This document shows, in pieces, positions 11,750 to 20,830 of a stretch of 64,000 bases of DNA. The translations under genes were made by a program, and so were the position numbers. Each line of letters starts with the position of its first letter. The stretch's first letter is position 1. Below the pieces are notes generated by a model. The model saw only the letters and a program-made list of their open reading frames with translations, was not told the origin of the DNA and ran no database searches. The DNA comes from Desarmillaria ectypa. Taxonomy: Eukaryota; Basidiomycota; Agaricomycetes; Agaricales; Physalacriaceae. The DNA is taken from the NCBI GenBank assembly GCA_030407005.1, contig JAUDYN010000007.1:496001-560000 (forward strand), read 5' to 3'.

Positions 11750-14245
11750 CTACTCTTTTACCTCCTCAACTTTGGAGGTGCTCAGCACCACTGTGTCAGT
11801 GGGCCCCACGTATCTCACAATGTTCTTCTCTTTCATAGGGCAGTTTCTGCTCAGGTGCCCCTTCTCATTGTACCTGAAACAGCGCCCCTCGGCTTGTTGC
11901 CAGTCTAGGTCCATGGGCTTCCCCGCCCCTCCATACGTCGTCCACTTACCAGTTCCAGCATCGTGACTGGTTCCTCTGCTCCCAGCAGTTGGCTTTGGGG
12001 CTGAGGAACTTGTTGCCCCAGTGGTGTTCTTGCTGCTGGGCTGCTGTTGTTGGGGATGTGGGCCTTGCTTCTGGCCGTCCCGAGGCATACTGGTGGTCTG
12101 GTCAAAGACCCACTTCCGCTGTCTCTCTTCATACATCTGGAGTATCCATTCCTTCCACTCTAGATATGAGCATAGAATATTCATGCCCATGTTTGAGATG
12201 AAGGTCGTATATGAACTAGGTACTCCTAGTCACACTGCCTTCACCATTGCACCACGTTCGGCTTTGTTGGTCCTTCGGCCCGCTAGCTTGGCTTCTTCCT
12301 CAAGCTTCTGGAAATAATGGGAGGCAGGCTGTGCTCCCATGCACTTTTCATGGATCTCCTTGATTGCAGGATCCCGAAATTGTCTTGTGATTAAGTCGAT
12401 GAAGTCAGCCCAGTCAGAGTATCAGAAATGGGCAGCGGTGCCATCGAAGGCATCTCTGACCCAATATTTGGGTCTCTTGTAGACCCACCAGTCCTTGGCG
12501 GCGCCCTCAAAGTGGGACATCATGAATAGTACCAGATGTGACGGTATCTGGAAGTAGTGTCGGAACACTTCGAAATAGGCAATGCAATCGCCTATGAAGC
12601 ATTCAATATCATCATGGTCCCCCTTGAATGGGGCGGGGATCTTGACGAGGGTTGGTTTGATGCCCAGGTAAGGGGCATCGGCAGTGGCATTCCCGACAGG
12701 ATTCAGGATCAGGTCAGGAGGGCCCTGTCCGGGGGGTGGTCTTGGGATCGAATATCGATCCAGCCTGTAACCCAGGTGACCTCTTGGCAGTTCACCCAAG
12801 GGTCTTCCCCTCTCCAGTTCCTTCCCCTTTTCTTGATCCCGAAGACAGTCCATTATCATCTTGCAGGCAGACTCCTCCCTGTCGAGTTCTTCACACATCT
12901 CTGTGATGCACCATTCCTTTTCCATCAGTGTGGTTTTCGTCTGCTGACGGATTTCTTCTGCCATGACATTGCCAGCAGGGGCTCCTTCGGCTTCCATATC
13001 TTCTCCCACCCCTGCAAAGAGAAGACTACCACTCTGATAGGGGTGGTATCCTTGGTGACGTGCCCTATGATGTGGGGGCGAGTCAGGAAGTGGTTGTGGG
13101 TTCGTGACCGGGGTATCTGGTGGGTGATCCAGATATATTTTGTATTGGGGCTGGTGGTATTCCAGCCCACCGTAATAACCTGTATCATAGGTTAAAGTAT
13201 TGTATGGGGCCCTTTGCCCCCAATCACTCCTCTCTTGCCACCTCCAGCCTCCATAGGTGCTGGAGGGTTCTCTCCAGTTCCCACTGCTCCTCTGGATCTT
13301 GGGGCCGAAGCCCTGGAAATAAATCCCCTGCAAAGGGGCGGAAGATACTTCGGTTGCGGTTTGTGCGAATCTGGGTGGTGACAATGTCAGCCCTACTGGG
13401 CCTATTGATTGGGACCCAAATGGGGTCCCCTCTGTTGAGTGCCAGCCACTCATCCATGTCGACTCTGGGTTCTTCCCAGAGATCATGGGCTTCGACATCC
13501 CTTCATCAAACTTCCCAGGCTGCAGTCCAGAAAGGACCAAAAAGTCTTCTATTGACCTTGGAGAGGTCGGGCCAGATGAAGTCTTTCCCATTTGGATTGA
13601 AGGGATCGTCAGTGGCACAGGGAGAGGCTGGGATCAGGGCATCGTCTCTGACAATGTCATCATCAGACTCATCATTGGAGATTTCGATGATGGGGAGGGA
13701 GGAGAGAGAGATGGACTCTCCTTTCTTGGGCCAGGCCTCATGGCCCCAGAGGCTGTAAGAGTGGTTTCAATCCATGGCGGGATTGTCAGGGTTTCAGGGT
13801 CCATGGAAGGACCCATCATCACTGTCCAGGGAGGGAGAGTGAGATCATATGTGCCAGTGCTGCTGGCGAAGGGTGGGGGTTGGGGGACAAGGGGGTGGGC
13901 TGGGGTATGCGGGCAGGGGATCATCAAGCACAAGCCAAACGTCCCATGTGTATTCTTGGGCCGCAGTGCTTGTGGCGGTCACTCGTTCCAGTGTGACAGT
14001 GCATCATTCCATCCAGTACCAGAGGAGGACTGCTCATGCATTATGTACATGGGCAGAGGAGGGCCTGGGAGTCAGAGGCCTCGAATCTGCACTCCCCTCA
14101 GAGGAGGAGGCAATTGTGAAGCAGGCATGGGGACGGACGAGTGGTAGTGTCTCTCATTCTCCCAGTCTTGTGGGGGGTAGCTCCCTGGGAATGACATGGT
14201 CTGGATGTCGGGGAGGTTGGGGGGGTGGAGTGGGTTGTCAGGCAT
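11750..14245 (-). pseudogene. gag: Element C gag polyprotein, interrupted by stops
   Basis: The likely start is ATG at 14245 (MPDNPLHPPNLPDIQ); a Pro-rich N-terminal region follows, then a 398-aa open stretch (12422-13618) with a charged helix (about 12800-12960) and the capsid core (FKGDHDDIECFIGDC). A stop at about 12420 splits this from the C-terminal part (11750-12190), which carries the zinc knuckle. The knuckle reads CFRYNEKGHLSRNC, so its second Cys is Tyr here (intact in copy A). Other stops lie upstream, near 14110 and 13620. Gag packages the element RNA; this copy is likely non-functional without recombination. Confidence 0.88.
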
Positions 14246-14425
14246 GCCTTTGCTGGAGTAGCACCCAAATTTCTTCCTTGTAGATGAGTATGGTGAGGAC
14301 CGTAAAGAAGGTTAATAGTATGGCGCTGCCGAGGGAAACAGTTCAGGGTTCGGAGTGGTTGTTTTCTTCTTCTGGCATGAAGAAGTGCTTCTAGATGGCT
14401 AGCGTTGAAGAAGCAGGAAGGGTAA

Positions 14426-14437
14426 TCTCTTGTTTAA
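14426..14437 (-). other. Element C primer-binding site (self-priming type)
   Basis: TTAAACAAGAGA in element sense, directly adjacent to the 5' LTR. It does not have the TGG start expected for pairing with a tRNA CCA end. It is exactly complementary to TCTCTTGTTTAA inside the LTR, placed 35 nt after a TATA box, which is how Tf1/sushi-group elements prime from their own mRNA 5' end. Confidence 0.75.
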
Positions 14438-14860
14438 TGTTATGCACTGACTTGGACACATGACTTGGGACAGTCAGCTGATCTCTCTGGGCTGTTACGC
14501 ATTTGAATGATCACCCAAGTTGAGAGATAGAAGCCAAGAGTCTTCTGTGTTGTGCAAACAAGAAGTATATAGTTGTAATTTAAACAAGAGATAGAGTACA
14601 ACTGTCTAGTTTACTCTGTTTATATAGTATTTCTACAGTGTTATAATTAGGTGAAACACTATGGTCCATGCATAAACAGTGTCGAAGTAGAACAATCCGG
14701 GAGGATCATAGGACCAATAGAAAGCATCTGGGGTGACAGATAGTGAGAACGAGGGTAGTATCCAGCAAATAGTTGGATATGAGTCGGTTTCTGGGATAGA
14801 TTAGATGGATGAGTCATAGATATGACTCGGATAAGATAAGATAATGGAAAAATCATAACA
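14438..14860 (-). repeat. Element C 5' LTR
   Basis: 423 bp, collinear with 6550-6972 and without gaps. Twelve transitions separate the two (2.8%). It carries the same TATATAAA and predicted transcription start. Confidence 0.95.
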
Positions 14861-14865
14861 TTAAC
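14861..14865 (+). repeat. Target-site duplication of element C, right copy
   Basis: TTAAC, identical to 6545-6549. Pol of copy A resumes directly after it. Confidence 0.95.
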
Positions 14866-17110
14866 TGGAAAGGTAGACTGGACATGGGGACCAGATCAAG
14901 AGCAGGCATTTGCACAACTTAAACAGTTGATGACAATGAATGTAGTTTTAATGATTCCCTCAGACAATGGAAAATTCCAAGTAGAGGCTGATGCCAGTGA
15001 TGGAGCCATTGGTGCTGTTTTAAGCCAAGAATAGAACAGCAAATAGAGACCAGTTGCCTTCATGTCAAAAGCATTAACAGTCACCGAGCACAACTATAAA
15101 ATCTATGACAAAGAGTTGTTGGCTATCATGTTAGCCCTAGAAGAATGGTGTCATTACCTCATGGGCACAAAAGAGATTATTAAGATCTGGACAGATCATC
15201 AGAATCTTCAATACTTCCAAAAGCCCCAGAAACTAAACCGATGACAAGCATGATGGGTCATGGAACTGGCTGAATACCATTTTGTCCTTCAACACAAAGC
15301 TGGAATTGCCAACAAGAAGGCAGATCTTCTCAGTCAACAAGATGATCATGATCAGGGAAAGGAAGATAATCAAGATGTAGTCATCCTTTCTCCCAAATAT
15401 TTCCAGGCATTAATACTGCCCACTACCAAAGAATGAATCACACATATAAGAGATGCAACACCACAGAAAAACCAGTGGGATCAGGAAATTGAGAAATCCC
15501 TCAACCACAAACAAGGACTTACCCAAGAAGATGAAATCTTGTGGTATGATGGGCGAATTTACATTCCCCAGGATCCTTCTCTTCATGGAGAAATCATGGC
15601 ACAGTATCATGATCACATTACCACTGGACATCCAGGAATTGCAAAGACCAAGGAACTCATTCTTCATGAATATTGGTGGCCCAAGATGAAAAGAGATGTT
15701 GAGTCCTACATCAAAGGATGCAAAACTTGCCAATGAACAAAGAGTGATATGCAGGCCAAAGCTGCGCCTCTTCATCCTAATGCAATTCCAGATGCTCCAT
15801 GGACACACATTTCCATCGACATGGTCACCAGCCTTCTGGAGGCAGAAGGATTCAATGCCTTACTCATCATCATGGATCGGTTCTCCAAGAACATAATCCT
15901 AATTCTGTGTAATGAGGAATTATCTGCTGAAGGATGGGCATTGATGCTCTGCAACCATGTGTATGCAAAGCATAGAATGCCACAAGTGGTCATATCCAAC
16001 TGAGGACCTCAATTCATATCTGCATTCATGAAGGAACTCTATCAAATGCTAGACATCATGCAGAATGCCTCAATGGCATATCATCCCCAAACAGACAGAC
16101 AGACAGACAGAGTCAACCAAGAGGTTGAAAAGTATCTTTGTATCTTTGTTAACCATCAACAGATGGACTGGGTCACATGGCTACCCCTCGCAGAATTTGC
16201 CCACAACAACCGAGTTCATTTGGCCACAGGAAAAAGCCCTTTCATGGTCCTATATAGATATAATCCTTGACTCATTCCAGAGTCAATCCAAAAAACTAGC
16301 TTCACAAATCCTGCAGCTGTTGATTTCACCGAAACAATGGCCAAGGTCCATAAAGAAGTACATGATGCCTTGGAAAAGGCAGCAGTGCAAATGAAGGTGC
16401 AATACAACAAATGAAAACAGTCACCATGGGAATATCAAATCAGTGACAAGGTCTGGCTCAATACAGCCAACCTTCATCTCCCACAACCAAAGAAGAAACT
16501 CAATGATAAATGAATGGGACTGTTCAAAATCATCGAAAAGTCAGGGATAGCAGCATACAAGCTAAAATTACCATCCCATTGAAAGATTCACCCTCAGTTT
16601 AATGAAAAACTGTTGACTCCCTATATCGCACCTTCATTTCCTAACCAACAACAACCACTGCCTCCTCCTCCAGACCTCATTGATGGTCAAGAAGAATATG
16701 AAATTGAAGAAGTTTTGGATTCACATATCTGAAAAGTATGCTCAAAAAGAGGACAACCATCCAGAGAAGTCATGGACTATCTAGTCAAATGGAAAGGATG
16801 GACCTGCAAACACAATTCATGGGTATGAGAAAATGAAATGATGAATGCTATGAAAGTGATCAAAGAGTTTCAGGCTAGTGTAAACTATGCCATATACACT
16901 CCCAAAATTGTAACCAAGGACAAAACAGTGGTCAAGATACTAGATCATGAATATTCAGAAAATAGCAATATAGCATACCTCGCTGAGCAAAAAGATGGAT
17001 ACACCAAATGAATCATCAATCCTGACAAAGACCTATGGAAAAAACTGACTGATCAGTACTGGACCAGTCAAATCGAAACACAGTTCGATGCTCCAGAAGA
17101 AGAACCTTAG
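14866..17110 (+). pseudogene. pol: Ty3/Gypsy copy A: pol, 3' part (RNase H, integrase, chromodomain; broken)
   Basis: Continues pol from 6549. RNase H: VEADASDGAIGAVLSQ (about 14980-15030) and IYDKELLAIMLALEEW. Integrase: zinc-binding HITTGHPG..GCKTCQ (15611-15736), core from ISIDMVT (about 15810). The second catalytic Asp motif is lost (VVISN followed by TGA instead of DRGPQF, about 15990-16005). A short CAGA tract (about 16091-16120) interrupts the QTDGQTERVNQE region. Chromodomain YEIEEVLDSH..VKWKGW..HNSW (16690-16830), then a second chromo-like block ending in TAG 17108-17110. Many CGA-to-TGA stops are present, and CpG is almost absent. Confidence 0.9.
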
Positions 17111-17127
17111 CAGTTGGGACGACTGCT
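17109..17127 (+). promoter_or_regulatory. Conserved hairpin between pol stop and polypurine tract, copy A
   Basis: AGCAGTT-GGGAC-GACTGCT: a 7-bp stem with one T-G wobble at the top. It begins inside the stop codon, in the same place as in copies B and C. Confidence 0.6.
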
Positions 17128-17130
17128 TTA

Positions 17131-17142
17131 ACAAGGGGGTAA
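17131..17142 (+). other. Copy A polypurine tract
   Basis: ACAAGGGGGTAA directly before the 3' LTR at 17143. It matches the tracts of copies B and C. Confidence 0.85.
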
Positions 17143-17560
17143 TGTTATGATTTTTCCGTTATCTTATCTTATCCAAGTCATATTCATGACTCATCCATCT
17201 AATCAGCCATCGTTTCTGACTCATATCAACCCACTTGTCAACTGTTATCCTTATTTCTCACCAACTGTCACCCCAGATTCTTTCTATTGGACCATGATCC
17301 TTCTGGACCATTCAGCTTCAACACCATTCCAGCATGGACTGAACTGTTTCATCTAAATATAACACCGTACTTACAGTATATAAGTAGAGTAAAACTCACC
17401 ATTGTACTCTATCTTTCGACTAAATTACAATCATACACCTCTTACTTGCATACACTAAAGACCAGGCTTAAAGTCTCTAACTGGGTGATTGTTCAAATGC
17501 ATAACAGCCCAAAGAGATCAGCTTATGTCCCAAGTCACATGCTTAAGCAGGGCCATAACA
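17143..17560 (+). repeat. Copy A 3' LTR
   Basis: 418 bp, TGTTATG..CATAACA. TATATAAG (about 17377) lies 35 nt upstream of TCTTTCGACTAAA, the predicted RNA start by alignment with element C. Directly after it, at 17561, pol of copy B begins at CAATC (within SFLGF), so copy A is inserted in copy B. The 5' LTR of copy A lies left of the window. Confidence 0.9.
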
Positions 17561-19877
17561 CAATCCTTCTTAGGATTCATGAATTTCTACCAAAAATTCA
17601 TATGCAACTATTCCAAAATCATATGACCCCTTACCCAGTTAACTGGAAAAGTAGACTGGACATGGGGATTGGAACAAGAACAAGCATTTACACAACTCAA
17701 AAGGTTGATGACTACAAACATGATCCTAATGATTCCCTCAGACAATGGGAAATTCTGAGTAGAGACAGATGCCAGTGATAGAGCTATTGGCGCAGTTCTA
17801 AGCCAAGAACAGAATGGCAAATGGAGACCAGTTGCCTTTATACCCAAAGTGTTGATGGTCACTGAATGCAATTATGAAATCTATGACAAGGAATTGTTGG
17901 CCATCATGTTGGTATTAAAAGAATGGCACTATTACCTCATGGGCACCAAAGAAACAATTGAAATCTGGACTGATCACTAAAACCTCCAGTATTTCTGAAA
18001 ACCCCAAAAGCTGAACTGCTGACAAGCTCAGTGGGTCACCGAGTTGGCTGAATACCACTTTGTCCTTCAATACAAAGCTGGAATTGCCAACAAGAAGGCT
18101 GATCTTCTCAGTTAAAGAGATGATTATGATCAGGGAAAAGAAGATAATCAGAATGTGATTGTTCACTCCCCTGAACATTTTTAGGCATTAATACTGCCTA
18201 CAACCAAAGAACAAACCATGCATATAAGAGACACAACCAGACAGAAGGAATAATGGGACCAAGGGATCAAGAAATCCCTTAACCATGAATAAGGAATCAC
18301 CCAAGAAAGCGAAATCTTGTGGTACAATGGATGAATCTATATCCCTCAAGACATTTCACTCTGCAGAGAGATCATAGCACAATATCATGATCACATCACT
18401 GCCGAACATCCCAGAATCACTAAAACCAAGGAACTCATTTTATGAGAATATTGGTGGCCAAAGATAAAAAGAGACATTGAATCTTACATCAAAGGATGCA
18501 AGACATGTCAAAGAATGAAGAGCAATACACAGGCAAAAGCTGCTCCTCTTTGCCCAAATACTATCCTGGATATCCCCTGGACTCACATCTCTGTCGATAT
18601 GGTCACCAGTCTTCTAGAATCAGAAGGGTTTGATGTGTTACTCATCATTGTGGATCACTTCTCAAAAAACATAATCCTGATTCCATGCAATGAAGAATTA
18701 TCTGCAGAAGGATGGGCCCTAATGCTTTGAAACCACATCTATGTGAAACATGGAATGCCACAAGTGGTCATCTCAGATCGAGGACCTCAGTTCATATCTG
18801 CATTCATGAAGAAACTTTATTGAATGCTGAATATCACATAAAATGCATCCACTGCATATCACCCACAGACTGATGGCCAGACAGAATGAGTCAATCAAGA
18901 GGTAGAAAAATACCTCTGCATCTTTGTCAACCATCGTCAGACAGACTGGGTCGCATGGCTACCACTTGCAGAATTTGCTCACAATAATCAAGTTCATTCC
19001 ACCACTGGCAAAAGTCTCTTCATGGTTTTATATGGATGAAATCCCTGACTCATCCCTGAGTCTATCCAAAAAACCAGTTTTGCAAACCCAGCAGCAGTAG
19101 ACTTCACCAAAACCATGGCCAAAGTCCATAAAGAAGTCCATGATGCCCTAGAGAAAGCAGCAGTGCAAATGAAGGCACAATATGACAAGAAGAAACAGTC
19201 ACTGTGAGAATATCAAATCAGTGACAAGGTTTGGCTTGACACTGCCAACCTTCATCTTCCATGACCAAAGAAGAAACTCAATGACAAATGAACAGGACCA
19301 TTCAAAATCATTGAGAAATCCGGAATGGCAGCATACAAGTTGAAACTGCCACCTCATTGGAAGATATACCCCTGATTCAACAAGAAATTGTTGACTCCAT
19401 ACACTGTGCCTTCTTTCCCAAACCAACAACAACTGCCACCCCCTCCACCAGACCTTGTTGACAGTCAAGAGGAGTATGAAATCAAAAAAGTTTTGGATTC
19501 ACACACTCATTGAGTATGCTCCAAAAGAGGACAACCATCCAAGGAAGTCATGGACTACCTAGTCAAATGGAAAGGATGGACCAAAGAGCACAACTCTTGG
19601 GTCAGGGAAACCAAAATGTCAAATGCCATGGAAGCAATTGAAGAATATAAGGCTAACATAAACTGAGTCTTACACATTCCAAAAATTGTAACCAAAAACA
19701 AGATAGTGGTTAAGATCTTGGGCCACAAATACTCCAAGAATGGCGATATCACATATCTCACCCAACACAAGGATGGACATACAAAATGGATCATCAATCT
19801 GGACAAAGACTTATGGAAAAAACTAATTGATCAGTCAAGTTGAATCATAACTCGACACCCCCGAAGAAGAGCCTTAG
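17561..19877 (+). pseudogene. pol: Ty3/Gypsy copy B: pol, 3' part (RT end to chromodomain; broken)
   Basis: Starts inside the RT thumb/connection region (SFLGFMNFYQ, with stops) where copy A cut it. RNase H follows (IYDKELLAIML at about 17880), integrase zinc finger ending GCKTCQRMKS (about 18500), integrase core ISVDMVTSLLESEG (18580-18620) with intact VVISDRGPQF (about 18765-18800), and the QTDGQTE motif (about 18870). The chromodomain (19470-19640) and the second chromo-like block (19660-19830) end at TAG 19875-19877. Numerous TGA, TAA and TAG codons break it. Its 5' part is not in the window. Confidence 0.9.
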
Positions 19878-19894
19878 CAGTTGGGACAACTGCT
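19876..19894 (+). promoter_or_regulatory. Conserved hairpin between pol stop and polypurine tract, copy B
   Basis: AGCAGTT-GGGAC-AACTGCT: a 7-bp perfect stem. The G-to-A change relative to copy A turns a wobble into a Watson-Crick pair. Followed by AACAAGGGGGTAA and the LTR. Confidence 0.6.
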
Positions 19895-19909
19895 TTAACA
19901 AGGGGGTAA

Positions 19910-20327
19910 TGTTACAATTTTTCCATTTCCTTTATCTTATCCAGTCATACCCATGACACACCCCATCTAATCAATTGTAATCTCAATCATCTTCACTTCA
20001 CATTGACATACTCACCAACAACCACCCCAGTTCCCACCAACTGTCACCCTCGTTCACTCTCATTGGACTATGATCCATCCAACTCCACACTGTATCCTCA
20101 CATAAACCATACTGTTTCATCTAATAATAATGCCATATTTTCAGTATATAAGTAAAGTAGCACTCACCATTGTACTCTATCTTTTGACTAAATTACATTC
20201 TTATACCTTCTACTACACACACTAAAGACCAGGCTAAAATTCTCTCAATGAGTGATTGTCTGAATGCGAGGCAGCTCGAGAGAACAAAGCTTATGTCCCA
20301 AGTCATGTGTTAGACAGGGTCATAACA
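19910..20327 (+). repeat. Copy B 3' LTR
   Basis: 418 bp, TGTTACA..CATAACA, collinear with the copy A LTR. A TATATAAG box and TCTTTTGACTAAA occupy the same relative places. It marks the right edge of the retrotransposon nest. Confidence 0.9.
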
Positions 20328-20830
20328 ATATCACCACAAATGATGGGTGCAAATCTCTTGAGAGTGCAACCTTTATTGATTGGATCATCTGCCAGTTTGC
20401 AGACATTAAACAGATAGTCAAAGCCCCTATCATTCTGCAGAATACCAACATCACCAACCCTGACACCTTTGCATCAATATGCCTCTGGTGGATGTCCATC
20501 AGGCTCTGGGATACACAAAAAATATCTGTGTTCTTTTCATAGTATAAGTCATATACATATTTCATGAGATGACTATGAATGTGACAACTTCATTGAAGAA
20601 GGCAAGAGAGCATCCTGGGCCCATTTGATAAGCTCCTTCACCAGTTTATGATTTTTTTGGGGACATTCTTGATATGACCAATGACCCTTGACAATTCCAG
20701 TGAGAGCTGAGGAGAATCCTGTGGTTACCATGAATCAAAGAAGATAGCTTGAAGATTGCCTAAGTACTTACTGAACAGGGCTTAAATGAGCTCAGATGAC
20801 AGGCGCCCAGTTATAGTCGGCCCACCACTT
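20328..20830. other. Unassigned sequence between the nest and the inverted duplication
   Basis: No gene or known repeat is recognised. Short frames (for example 20264-20542 and its antisense) have no recognisable motifs. CpG is low, suggesting old repeat-derived DNA. Confidence 0.5.

Larger units (their letters stand above)
6550..14860 (-). mobile_element. Full-length chromodomain Ty3/Gypsy LTR retrotransposon (element C)
   Basis: An 8.3-kb element on the minus strand. In element order: 5' LTR (14438-14860), primer-binding site (14426-14437), gag (about 14245-11750), pol with protease, RT, RNase H, integrase and chromodomain (11723-7005), polypurine tract (6973-6985) and 3' LTR (6550-6972). 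Both LTRs are exactly 423 bp with TGTTATG..CATAACA ends and differ at 12 sites, all transitions. It is the youngest of the three related copies, since it is nested in copy A. Gag and pol are interrupted by stops, so it is not autonomous as sequenced. Confidence 0.95.

Noticed and set aside
12557..13195. A 212-codon plus-strand frame
   Set aside because: It is antisense to the gag capsid region of element C, whose minus-strand frame has clear homology to gag of copy A.
13120..14147. Two long plus-strand frames (212 and 220 codons)
   Set aside because: They lie opposite the Pro-rich part of gag in element C. Their length reflects low stop density on the antisense strand, not a gene.
16091..16120. 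CAGA tandem tract as a possible repeat array
   Set aside because: It is a short microsatellite arising in the QTDGQTE codons of integrase; no spacer or repeat architecture as in CRISPR is present.
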